From contig MWCT01000006.1 in assembly GCA_002070185.1 (NCBI GenBank), forward strand, positions 5,001 to 69,000: DNA of 64,000 nucleotides, given 5' to 3'. The notes under the pieces were generated by a model. That model was not told where the DNA came from. It did not search any database and saw nothing but the letters and a program-made list of their open reading frames with translations. Positions 18,836 through 27,128 of the stretch are shown piece after piece (positions within the stretch are counted from its first letter, which is position 1; each line of letters starts with the position of its first letter). A program made the translations under genes and the position numbers. This DNA is from a candidate division BRC1 bacterium ADurb.Bin183. GTDB lineage: Bacteria > Sumerlaeota > Sumerlaeia > MWCT01.

Positions 18836-19700
18836 GCTCCGCCAGATTTTTTTGGCATATCTCTTTCTCCTTCCAACGTTGATTATTCTTAGCGTGTTCC
18901 TTTTTTATCCGATGCTCCGCGCCTTTCTTCTTTCCTTATGGGATTATTCGCCGCTTTCCCCAGATAACAAATTTGTCGGGCTCGATAATTTCATCCGCCT
19001 TTCAAAAGATGCCGATTTCTGGCGCTCGCTTGGAAACTCCTTCCTTTATCTGATTGTTGTGCCGATTATCATAATTCTTTCGCTGGCGCTGGCGCTGCTT
19101 GTCGAACCCAAAATCCCGTTTGTCAACTTTTTCCGAGCCGCTTATTATATGCCGGTTGTTACAATGATGGTCGTCGTCGCCCTTGTCTGGAAAATGATTT
19201 TTGATACCGACCACGGTATCCTCAACTCGCTTCTATCTCGAATGAGCCTGATTTCAGAAAACGTCCCATGGCTGACCAGTCCCAAACTTGCGCTCTTCAC
19301 CGTCATGACGGTAACCATCTGGAAGGGACTGGGATATTACATGGTGATATTCATCGCCGGGCTGCGCTCAATCCCGCACGAGTTGCTCGAAGCGGCAATG
19401 ATTGACGGCTGCAAATCGCGTCAAACGCTCCTTCATGTTAAAATTCCCATGCTCTGGCCCTCCATAACGCTGGTGGCGATTATCTCCTCCATCAGCGCCC
19501 TGCAGGTTTTTGAAGAAATTTATATGATGACGCAGGGGCGCCTTGGCACATCCACGCTGGTGTTTTACATTTATGACTTGGGCGTGAGGGGAGAGCAAGA
19601 AATGGGCTACGCCTGCGCTATGGGCGTGGCGCTTTTCTGCATCATTTTCATCTTCACATTTTTTAACGTCCGCTTGATGGGTAAAGCGCACAAAATTTAA
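18816..19700 (+). CDS. ABC sugar transporter permease, MalF/UgpA type
   Basis: A 294-residue inner-membrane permease with about six helices. The EAA loop that docks the ATPase reads ELLEAAMIDGCKSRQTLLHVKIPML. The N-terminal LAYLFLLPTLIILSVFLFYPML-type helix and WDYSPLSPDNKFVGLDNF are typical of the first CUT1 permease. It pairs with the permease gene 20 bases downstream. Its ATG lies inside the end of the binding-protein gene, implying translational coupling. Confidence 0.93.
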   Translation: MRFSGSRLRQIFLAYLFLLPTLIILSVFLFYPMLRAFLLSLWDYSPLSPDNKFVGLDNFIRLSKDADFWRSLGNSFLYLIVVPIIIILSLALALLVEPKIPFVNFFRAAYYMPVVTMMVVVALVWKMIFDTDHGILNSLLSRMSLISENVPWLTSPKLALFTVMTVTIWKGLGYYMVIFIAGLRSIPHELLEAAMIDGCKSRQTLLHVKIPMLWPSITLVAIISSISALQVFEEIYMMTQGRLGTSTLVFYIYDLGVRGEQEMGYACAMGVALFCIIFIFTFFNVRLMGKAHKI

Positions 19701-19719
19701 GGCGGGAGAATGGAAGAGT

Positions 19720-20523
19720 TTGAAAATATTTCTTAAATATCTTTTTCTTATCGCCCTTGTCATCGTGTTTGTCGGTCCCTTTTACTGGCTCGTTTCCATT
19801 GCGCTGAGGGCGAGCGGCGATATCTATTCGCTTCGGATAATTCCAGAAAATCCCACACTCATGAATTTCGCGGAAACCTGGCAAAAATTTGAACTATGGC
19901 GCCCGTTTGTTAACAGCGTCATGGTGGCAGCCGCCGTATTATTTCTTAACATCCTCCTGAGCTCCCTTGCCGCTTATCCGCTGGCGCGGCTGAAATTTCC
20001 TGGACGCGACCTGATTTTTTTCCTGCTCCTTTCCACAATGATGATCCCTTTTCAACTATACATGATACCCCTTTTTCTCACATGTCTAAAACTGGGGCTG
20101 ATGAATTCGCTGGCGGGAATCGTGCTGCCGACATCGGTCGGAGTCTTTGGAATCTACCTTATCAAACAGTATTACCTGACCATTCCGATGGACCTTGAGG
20201 AGGCGGCGCGAATTGACGGCGCGGGAGAGTTTTCCATCTGGTGGCGGATTATGTTCCCCCTGACCAAACCCGCCATTGCCACATTATCCATTTTCACCTT
20301 TGTGGGCAACTGGAGCAATTTTCTCTGGCCCCTCATTATCATTGACCGCGAGGATAAATACACCCTGCCGATTGCCATCGCCAAACTCTCCGGGGCATTC
20401 ATTGATAAAACCCAGTATCTGGCGGCGGGCTCGGTGATTGCCATCGCGCCGGTCATTATCATTTATCTTTTTATGCAGCGTTACTTCATCAGCGGCATCA
20501 GCGCCGGCGCCGTCAAGGGATAG
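19720..20523 (+). CDS. ABC sugar transporter permease, MalG/UgpE type
   Basis: A 267-residue inner-membrane permease with about six helices, the second CUT1 subunit. The EAA loop is DLEEAARIDGAGEFSIWWRIMFP followed by PLTKPAIATL. The start is TTG 19720, 20 bases after the upstream stop, with GGCGGGAG nearby as SD. No ATPase gene follows, so a shared MsmK/UgpC-type ATPase encoded elsewhere is expected, as is common for CUT1 systems. Confidence 0.92.
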   Translation: MKIFLKYLFLIALVIVFVGPFYWLVSIALRASGDIYSLRIIPENPTLMNFAETWQKFELWRPFVNSVMVAAAVLFLNILLSSLAAYPLARLKFPGRDLIFFLLLSTMMIPFQLYMIPLFLTCLKLGLMNSLAGIVLPTSVGVFGIYLIKQYYLTIPMDLEEAARIDGAGEFSIWWRIMFPLTKPAIATLSIFTFVGNWSNFLWPLIIIDREDKYTLPIAIAKLSGAFIDKTQYLAAGSVIAIAPVIIIYLFMQRYFISGISAGAVKG

Positions 20524-20553
20524 AAAATATTTTTTGAAAGAAAGAATATTATT

Positions 20554-20883
20554 ATGATTGCTTATTGCGGACTCGATTGCGGAAAGTGCGAAACCTTTAT
20601 TGCAACGGTAAATGATGATGATAATTTACGGGAAGCCATTGCTAAAAAATGGTCGGAACAATACAGCGCCCCCTTTGCAGCAAAGGATATTAATTGCGTT
20701 GGCTGCAAATCTGCAGGAGCGAAAATCTATTATTGCGAGCAATTGTGCGAAATTCGCAAATGCGCCTCCGCTAAAAATATAGCCCATTGCGGCAAATGCG
20801 ATAAATATCCCTGCTCGATTCTGAAAGAGTTTTTTAAAATGGCTCCCGATGCGCAAAGGGTTTTGGATGCCTTAAAGGCGTAG
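20554..20883 (+). CDS. DUF3795-family cysteine-rich protein
   Basis: A 109-residue protein matching the DUF3795 pattern: it begins MIAYCGLDCGKCETF and carries CVGCKS, YYCEQLCEIRKC and HCGKCDKYPC, about thirteen Cys in all. The family is of unknown function, and the Cys spacing suggests metal binding, possibly Zn or Fe-S. The gene follows the permease by 30 bases with only a weak A/G-rich SD; whether it belongs to the transporter operon is open. The downstream gene is convergent. Confidence 0.85.
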   Translation: MIAYCGLDCGKCETFIATVNDDDNLREAIAKKWSEQYSAPFAAKDINCVGCKSAGAKIYYCEQLCEIRKCASAKNIAHCGKCDKYPCSILKEFFKMAPDAQRVLDALKA

Positions 20884-20890
20884 ATATGTT

Positions 20891-22567
20891 CTATCGGGGT
20901 ATTTGATAAACCTTCCAAATATCATTTCCGAAAACTTCCTTCCATTCGGGACGTTTGATTTTTTCTGCCAGCGGCGCAGCTTTTGTATTCAGGATAATGA
21001 GCATGGAGATTTTATATTTTTTAATGAAATCATCCGCTCCAATATTGTTATAAAAGCCGGCAATCATCCGCTTTTTATCCTCTGCAAAGGGCGTGGCGTA
21101 TTCCATCGCCCAAACGGATGAATGAGGCGTAAACGCGGGAATCTGGTCGCCCAAACGAATATCGGAGCAAAAAATATTTTCCCGTGTATTGAGACCGTTC
21201 AGATAATTGAAAACCTCCATTGATTGTGTTGGAAGGAGCAAAAAATGAGGATGCGGCTCAAATGTGAACAACCTGCGTAGGTAAAGCAGATTATCTGGGA
21301 GCATCAAAATAAAAAGCGCCGACATAATCAAAATCAATTTCAGAAAACGCCTCTGGGATATTCGATAAAAAAACGGAAACGCCCCCAGCGCCGAAATGAG
21401 AAAAAGAGCCGTAAAAAGATAACCCCTTGCAAAATGCGCCGGCTGGACGCTTCTTTGAAGGGTTAAGATTTTATCATTTTGGATAAGGCATATCACAACA
21501 AACAGCCAGATAAAAAGCAGCCGCCCTTCGCGCTTCTGAAAAAAAACTCGGCGAAAATCGCGATTCAAAAATACAAGAGGCGTTGAAAAAAGCAAAAAAC
21601 CATAAGCGGGAAAATAACAGCGCAAAGGTATCGCGCCGTGCAAATTGATTAGGTGCTGTTCCACAAGGCTGCGGCTGACGGGGAAAAAACGCATGAATAT
21701 TTTGTAATAGAAAATAAACACACCTAAAATCGAAAACGACAGGACAAATTGCTTCAGATGTTTTTTATCCTTTGAGTATAAATACTCTATGATAAAAAAT
21801 AACAGCATGATTGCCGATATCTCCAGCCCGACAAAAACACCGCTGCCGCAAGCGAGCAGTTGCCCCGCAAACGCAAGCCTGCTATTCCCGCGAATTGCGC
21901 CCAGAACAGCCAAGAAGAAACACAAATGATATATCCCCTCCAACGGGTTAAACACGTTTCGAAATATGTTGAATATCCACCCCGAATAATCGCTTTCCAC
22001 ATCTATGAACGTATCAAGATAACTCGATTCAAACGGCAGAGTTCCGGCAAATCTGCCGACCCCGAATCGAAAAGCGGCAATAAACCACGCCAGCCCCGCC
22101 CCAAAAAGGAGCGTCAAAAATAAACCTCGGCTGATGATTTGCCCGTTTCGTTCCGCCATCTCTTTCGGATAAAAATTCTGAAAAACCCTAACGAAAAATT
22201 TATACAACAAAAACAAAAAACCAATTCCGAAAACGATGCGAAGAATTTCCCACGCCGCGCGTGTGCTTGTTGTGAGCTTCCAAAACCATGCCAACAGGGT
22301 AAAGGGAATCTGAAACATAATAGCGGGATTATCTGAGCCGGGCGGCGCGTAAGGGTATGAATAAAAAATGCCGTTTCCCCGCTCAAAAACCGAGCGGAAA
22401 ATGGCGGAATATGTGTTTTGATCCGAAATCAAAAAACCTGTATAATAATACCCTTGCGGCGTGTGGTGTCTCCAATATATCTGATACACAAAAGGCAAAA
22501 GGATAATGATAAAAATCCCGAGACCAACAATGAAATCTTTTTTTTCAAACGAAAGTTTAATCTTCAA
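20891..22567 (-). CDS. Polytopic membrane protein, possible GT-C-type glycosyltransferase
   Basis: A 558-residue protein with about eleven hydrophobic helices. After helix 1 (FIVGLGIFIIILLPFVYQIYW) a first extracytoplasmic loop contains YTGFLISDQNTYSAIFRS, and a hydrophilic domain of about 110 residues closes the protein (from about 445, including EVFGNDIWKVYQI). This topology (acidic first loop, many helices, C-terminal soluble part) is that of GT-C lipid-linked-sugar transferases, but no diagnostic motif was recognised, so the function is a guess. It starts at TTG 22567 with no strong SD. It is monocistronic and convergent to the DUF3795 gene. Confidence 0.68.
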   Translation of the reverse strand: MKIKLSFEKKDFIVGLGIFIIILLPFVYQIYWRHHTPQGYYYTGFLISDQNTYSAIFRSVFERGNGIFYSYPYAPPGSDNPAIMFQIPFTLLAWFWKLTTSTRAAWEILRIVFGIGFLFLLYKFFVRVFQNFYPKEMAERNGQIISRGLFLTLLFGAGLAWFIAAFRFGVGRFAGTLPFESSYLDTFIDVESDYSGWIFNIFRNVFNPLEGIYHLCFFLAVLGAIRGNSRLAFAGQLLACGSGVFVGLEISAIMLLFFIIEYLYSKDKKHLKQFVLSFSILGVFIFYYKIFMRFFPVSRSLVEQHLINLHGAIPLRCYFPAYGFLLFSTPLVFLNRDFRRVFFQKREGRLLFIWLFVVICLIQNDKILTLQRSVQPAHFARGYLFTALFLISALGAFPFFYRISQRRFLKLILIMSALFILMLPDNLLYLRRLFTFEPHPHFLLLPTQSMEVFNYLNGLNTRENIFCSDIRLGDQIPAFTPHSSVWAMEYATPFAEDKKRMIAGFYNNIGADDFIKKYKISMLIILNTKAAPLAEKIKRPEWKEVFGNDIWKVYQIPR

Positions 22568-22802
22568 TTCATTTGCCCATAAAAATTATGTAATATTGTT
22601 TCATGGAGATTTCCGCAAGCGGCATCAAGCTTTTTGAATCATATGAAAGATGAGAAAAATATTATAATTTTTGTATGTTATTTGACATTGACTTGATGAT
22701 GGTTGGTCATTCTACTATTGGTCTTATATTCGTTGGCAAAAAGCAATAAGACAGACAGTCTCTGAAATTCCTGTTGCTGTCGTTATCTCTTCATGCAGAG
22801 GT

Positions 22803-23069
22803 GTGGATGTGGCTGGCAGAAGTTCAAGAAGCAAAGGCAAAAGCGGCTGGCTGAGTTTTTTTTTCCTGATTCTTTTTCTGGCGGCGTGCGCCTTTTCGGG
22901 ATACCTGTTTCAGACCAACCAGAAATTGCAAAAGGATATCCAAAAAATGCGCCAAGAAAAAATTCAGGCAGAAAAGGATCTGGTTAAAGCCCGCGCTCAA
23001 TTAAAACAAAAGGAAGATGAACTTGCTGAATTGAAAATTCAGGCGGTCATAAAAAATCCAGGCAATTAA
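22803..23069 (+). CDS. Small membrane-anchored coiled-coil protein
   Basis: An 88-residue protein with a basic N-terminus, one membrane helix (about 19-38, LSFFFLILFLAACAFSGYLF) and a charged heptad-like helix to the C-terminus (QKMRQEKIQAEKDLVKARAQ). The topology resembles FtsL/FtsB-type or TolA-like small proteins, but no specific family is recognised. The start is GTG 22803 or GTG 22809; AGAGG at 22797 is better spaced for 22809. It stands alone, about 170 bases before the DUF1015 gene. Confidence 0.6.
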   Translation: MDVAGRSSRSKGKSGWLSFFFLILFLAACAFSGYLFQTNQKLQKDIQKMRQEKIQAEKDLVKARAQLKQKEDELAELKIQAVIKNPGN

Positions 23070-23240
23070 ACAAACGCGCAATTCTTTGACGCCGGATTAT
23101 TTTATGATTAAGATGACGATTATTGTAAGAAATATCTTGCAGCCTCTTTTAGATATCAGCAAGTAGAAAAGCCATATTTATAAGACTGGCTATTTGCCGG
23201 TGTCGGATTTTTAAGCGTTATCGAGGAGGCAAACTCCGTT

Positions 23241-24599
23241 ATGACTGATGTTTTCCCGTTCATTGGGACGAGATACAACTCTCGCCTCATCGAAGATATG
23301 AACCTTGTGATTAGCCCCTGGTATGAAATGATACCGGCGGAAAAGCAAAAGGAATATCGCGACCGCCATCCCAATAATATTCTTCATCTTATTCCATCTT
23401 ATGAAAACAACGAAAATGAAGAGGCGGAATATGAAAACCCCTTCTCCCGCACAGCGAGCGTGATTCAGGCATGGCGCCGCGATGGAATTCTTGTTAATGA
23501 CAATAACAAAAGTTTTTACCTATATGAACAAACCTATGCGCACCCTGTGGCAAAATGCAAGGTGAGACGCGGAGTTTATGCCTTGGTGAATCTGAGCCGC
23601 CAAAAACCGAACCACATGATTGTGGAAGGCTCCACGCCCTATCTGGGACGGGCGTTTCACCTCAAAATCCTGCGCGCCACCCGATGCAACTTCAGCCCTA
23701 TCCCCATGTTCTTTCACGACTCTGAAGGCGAATTTTCAAAAATTTTCGAAGACGTTCAGTCCAGCAAACCTTGGGAAGAGATTCGCGAAACGTCGGGCGA
23801 CACGCATCGAATGTGGGTCATCAATAAAAAAGAACCCATTGCCAAAATGACCGAATTTTTCCGCAATCGAAAATGTTTCATGGTCGAAGGACACAAACGA
23901 TTCGAAGTCTCGCTGACCTATCGGGACGAGCAGCGCGAGGTCACCGGCAAACTTGACGGACAGCAACCCTTTGATTATATTCTTGTTTTCCTTACCAGTT
24001 TTGAAGAGCAGAACGTGACCACCCTCCCCATTCATCGCGTGCTTTCCTCCGAAATGGGCAGCGGCGTGGACATGAATGAATTCATGGAAGACCTCGCCGT
24101 CTATTTCAACATAACACCTATCAAAGTCAGCATGAAAAAACATGACGCCGCAGCGGTAAAAATTCTCTCCGTCATCGCCGATAAAGGGAAAAAGAAACCA
24201 ACCATTGGAATGGTTTTACCCGATGAGCGCGTCTTTGCGCTTTCCTTGAAAAACGATGTAAATGTCTCTGATTTGTATGATGATGATTCGCCTCTGACGG
24301 ATGCTGTTAAAAATCTTGATGTCAGCATTTTGAATCACTACATTATCAGACAATGTTGGATTGGAAATCCAGAAATTGAATTGGAGGAGGAAGACCTCCT
24401 TTATTTTGAAGATGCCGCCGCGGCGCTCAAACATAGCGTGGAAAATAAATCAGCGGCAACATTCCTACTGAATTCATGTCCGATGAAAAGTCTGACAGAG
24501 GTGGTGGCGGGCGGCGGCGAAATACCGCCATTCTCCGTCCGTCTTCACCCCACGATAATCTCCGGACTCATCATCCGCGACATGTCCGTGCGGCACTAA
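23241..24599 (+). CDS. DUF1015-family protein
   Basis: A 452-residue cytoplasmic protein with the DUF1015 layout: an N-terminal VFPFIGTRYNSRL segment, NPFSRTASVIQAWRRDGIL, SFYLYEQTYAH, then RRGVYALVNL, a central FFHDSEGEFSKIFED, and IFAL-like DERVFALSLK with LDVSILNHYII near the end. The family is widespread and biochemically undescribed; members often lie near serine or NAD biosynthesis genes, and nadE is 2.5 kb downstream here. GGAGG is present but 14 bases before the ATG. The stop abuts a hairpin leading into rarA. Confidence 0.83.
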   Translation: MTDVFPFIGTRYNSRLIEDMNLVISPWYEMIPAEKQKEYRDRHPNNILHLIPSYENNENEEAEYENPFSRTASVIQAWRRDGILVNDNNKSFYLYEQTYAHPVAKCKVRRGVYALVNLSRQKPNHMIVEGSTPYLGRAFHLKILRATRCNFSPIPMFFHDSEGEFSKIFEDVQSSKPWEEIRETSGDTHRMWVINKKEPIAKMTEFFRNRKCFMVEGHKRFEVSLTYRDEQREVTGKLDGQQPFDYILVFLTSFEEQNVTTLPIHRVLSSEMGSGVDMNEFMEDLAVYFNITPIKVSMKKHDAAAVKILSVIADKGKKKPTIGMVLPDERVFALSLKNDVNVSDLYDDDSPLTDAVKNLDVSILNHYIIRQCWIGNPEIELEEEDLLYFEDAAAALKHSVENKSAATFLLNSCPMKSLTEVVAGGGEIPPFSVRLHPTIISGLIIRDMSVRH

Positions 24600-24620
24600 A
24601 ACCCAAAGCCGGGTTTTTTT
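24598..24620 (+). promoter_or_regulatory. Terminator-like hairpin abutting the rarA start codon
   Basis: AAAACCC (24598-24604) can pair with GGGTTTT (24611-24617) around a six-base loop, followed by TTT and directly by the ATG of rarA. It has the form of a short intrinsic terminator for the DUF1015 gene. It also occupies the place where an SD for rarA should be, so it may attenuate transcription or translation of rarA. Confidence 0.5.
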
Positions 24621-25982
24621 ATGGACCTTTTTGATTCTATCAACGAAAAGAAAAACAAACAGGATGTCAGAAAAGAACGTCCGCTGGCTGATAGAATGCG
24701 CCCCAATGATTTTTCTGAGTTCGTCGGACAATCCAAACTCCTCGGCAAAAATTCGCTTCTACGGCGCCTGATTGAAGAAGACCGCATCTGCTCAATGATT
24801 CTCTGGGGTCCCCCCGGCTCCGGCAAAACTACGCTTGCCAATATTATCGCCCGCAAAACCCAGTTTGCCTTTTTCACACTCTCCGCCGTCACATCGGGCA
24901 TAAAAGAGGTCAAACACATCTTTGAACAGGCGGAACTGAATCAGCAAAGTTACAACCGCAAAACCATACTTTTTATTGATGAAATTCACAGATTTAACAA
25001 GGCGCAGCAGGACGCCTTTTTGCCGCACGTAGAAAAAGGAACCATTCTTCTTATCGGCGCAACAACGGAAAATCCATCCTTTTCAATTATTGCGCCCCTT
25101 TTATCGCGTTGCAGAGTTTTTGTTCTGACGGCGCTTAATGACGCAGACTTGAAAACCATCCTTGCTAATGCCCTAAAAGATGAAAAACGCGGGCTGGGCG
25201 CCTTCGGCATTTCATGCGACGAAGAAGCCATTGCGGTAATCGTTCAACTCTCGGATGGCGATGCGCGGCGCGCCCTTAACCTTTTGGAATTTTGCGCGGG
25301 CGTCGTTAAAGATGGCGATAAAAAAATCACCGCCGACGTCGTGAAAGAGCTCGCCCAGCGCACCCATCTGATGTATGATAAAAAAGGCGAAGAGCATTAC
25401 AATATCATCTCCGCTTTGCATAAAAGCATGCGGGGAAGCGACCCAGACGCCGCCCTTTACTGGCTGGGGCGAATGCTGGCTTCAGGGGAGGATCCCCTTT
25501 ATGTCGCGCGACGCATGATCCGTTTTGCCAGCGAAGACATCGGCAACGCCGACCCGCAGGCGCTCCAGATTGCGCTTGCCGCTCGCGAGGCTTACGATAA
25601 ACTGGGCTCGCCGGAAGGCGAACTCGCCCTTGCTCAAGCGGTCGTTTATCTTGCCGCCGCCCCCAAAAGCAATTCGATTTACGTCGCTTACGAACACATG
25701 ATGAAAACAATCCAAGAAACGGGTTCTCTGCCCGTGCCGCTCGTTATTAGAAACGCCCCCACCCGCCTCATGAAAAATTTGGGATACGGCAAAGATTATT
25801 TATACGACCATGATTCAGAGGAACATTTTATACCTCAGGACTATCTGCCGGAGGAATTACTGGGGATAAAATTCTACCAGCCGGGCAAATTCGGCTTTGA
25901 AAAAGAGATTCAAAAACGCCTTGATTGGTGGGAAAAAATCAAAAAGAAAGCGGCAAAAAAAACTTTTGATTCTGATGAATAA
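24621..25982 (+). CDS. rarA: Replication-associated recombination protein A (RarA/MgsA)
   Basis: A 453-residue AAA+ ATPase related to clamp-loader subunits, acting at stalled replication forks. It opens with MDLFDS and RPLADRMRPNDFSEFVGQSKLL, the standard RarA N-terminus, which supports this ATG. Walker A is GPPGSGKTT, Walker B LFIDEIHRFNKAQQD, sensor 1 GATTENPSF. The C-terminal tetramerisation region includes YNIISALHKSMRGSDPDAALYWL. Length is normal. No SD precedes the ATG; a T-run and hairpin do. The next gene begins 14 bases downstream behind its own strong SD. Confidence 0.95.
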   Translation: MDLFDSINEKKNKQDVRKERPLADRMRPNDFSEFVGQSKLLGKNSLLRRLIEEDRICSMILWGPPGSGKTTLANIIARKTQFAFFTLSAVTSGIKEVKHIFEQAELNQQSYNRKTILFIDEIHRFNKAQQDAFLPHVEKGTILLIGATTENPSFSIIAPLLSRCRVFVLTALNDADLKTILANALKDEKRGLGAFGISCDEEAIAVIVQLSDGDARRALNLLEFCAGVVKDGDKKITADVVKELAQRTHLMYDKKGEEHYNIISALHKSMRGSDPDAALYWLGRMLASGEDPLYVARRMIRFASEDIGNADPQALQIALAAREAYDKLGSPEGELALAQAVVYLAAAPKSNSIYVAYEHMMKTIQETGSLPVPLVIRNAPTRLMKNLGYGKDYLYDHDSEEHFIPQDYLPEELLGIKFYQPGKFGFEKEIQKRLDWWEKIKKKAAKKTFDSDE

Positions 25983-25996
25983 GGGAGGGAACTATT

Positions 25997-27118
25997 ATGG
26001 CTTATCGTTTGAACGACTTGAGATATCAAAGAAAAAAACTGTCGCCCGCACAACTTATCGAACGTTTGAATAATTCCACACTCGACCTGAAATTCTCTGT
26101 GGGCATCTGGTATTTCACACCCGCAGGCGGACGCTTTCACGACCGCTATATCCCAGAAGCAAATATCAAAGAGCGGCTGGAGATGGCAGCCGAGATGGCG
26201 GAGTACGGCGTGAGCGGCATCGAGGCTCATTACCCCGCCGAGGTCAATTGGGAGAATCTGCCCCTTTATAAAAAACTCGAAAAAGAAACAGGAATTCGAC
26301 TTGTCGCTGTCCCATTCTCCCATTTTTTTGATAAAGATTTTGAATTTGGCAGCCTTTCAAATCCAAATCGCGCCGTGCGGAAAAAAGCGGTGGATATCGC
26401 CGTTGAAGGCATTAAACTCGTCAAAGCCGCAGGCGCCAATGTCGCCATCTCATGGCCCGGGATGGACGGCTATCTCTATTCCCTCGGCACAATATTCCCA
26501 TACATGTGGGACTGGTTTGAAGGGGGCATGGCAGAGGCTTTGGATGAAGCGCCGGGCGTTCGAGTGGCAATTGAACCGAAACCTTATGAACCCGCTCCCA
26601 ATAACATTTACCGCACCACAGCGGAAGGCATTCTGGCAGCTCAGCGCATTGAAAAAAGATTGAAAAATCCCATTAATCGAAAACTCCTTGATGCAGGACA
26701 TTGCCTTGTCGGTTTGAATCCCGAAGTCGGACATGTGCGCATGGGATTTGAAGACTGCGCCGCCGCCTATAGCCTCGTCGGCTTGGAAGGGCGTCTTGCC
26801 CACACCCATTGGAACAGCCAACCGCTGGGGAATTATGACCAAGACTTGAACGTGGGCGCGGTCGAATGGAGTCAGGCGGAGGCTCTCCTTTTTGCTCTCA
26901 AAGTCATGGGATACAAAGAGTATTTCGGCATAGACATCAATCCAGAAAGAATGCCCGTCCTCAAAGCCGTTGAAATAAACACCACCGTCCTCCGCATCAT
27001 GAATGAACGCATTAATTCGCTTCCCAATGAAAAAATCATCGAATGTTTCATGCGCCCGCAAGACCGCCGCGGCGATTTGGAACTCATCCTTGCGGGAATG
27101 ATGAGAAAAAGAGCGTAA
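25997..27118 (+). CDS. Sugar isomerase/epimerase-like TIM-barrel protein (xylose isomerase-like)
   Basis: A 373-residue protein of the AP-endonuclease-2/xylose-isomerase-like barrel superfamily. Candidate metal ligands and catalytic acids are seen in order: SGIEAHYPAEV, VAIEPKP, LLDAGHCLVGLNPEVGH, RLAHTHWNSQ and YFGIDINPERM. This spacing (E...D..H...H...E/D) fits a two-metal sugar isomerase. Length and the GHVRMGFED segment are close to bacterial xylose isomerases of the TIM-barrel type, but the substrate cannot be named. The SD AAGGGAGG is strong. It lies between rarA and nadE, 10 bases before the latter. Confidence 0.8.
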   Translation: MAYRLNDLRYQRKKLSPAQLIERLNNSTLDLKFSVGIWYFTPAGGRFHDRYIPEANIKERLEMAAEMAEYGVSGIEAHYPAEVNWENLPLYKKLEKETGIRLVAVPFSHFFDKDFEFGSLSNPNRAVRKKAVDIAVEGIKLVKAAGANVAISWPGMDGYLYSLGTIFPYMWDWFEGGMAEALDEAPGVRVAIEPKPYEPAPNNIYRTTAEGILAAQRIEKRLKNPINRKLLDAGHCLVGLNPEVGHVRMGFEDCAAAYSLVGLEGRLAHTHWNSQPLGNYDQDLNVGAVEWSQAEALLFALKVMGYKEYFGIDINPERMPVLKAVEINTTVLRIMNERINSLPNEKIIECFMRPQDRRGDLELILAGMMRKRA

Positions 27119-27128
27119 GGAAATTTAT

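Noticed and set aside
22793-22987. 64-codon frame overlapping the small coiled-coil gene
   Set aside because: The 22803 frame gives a proper membrane helix and coiled coil; this frame does not.
23741-24143. Minus-strand 135-codon frame in the DUF1015 gene
   Set aside because: It is a shadow frame in a well-supported gene, with no SD and no motif.
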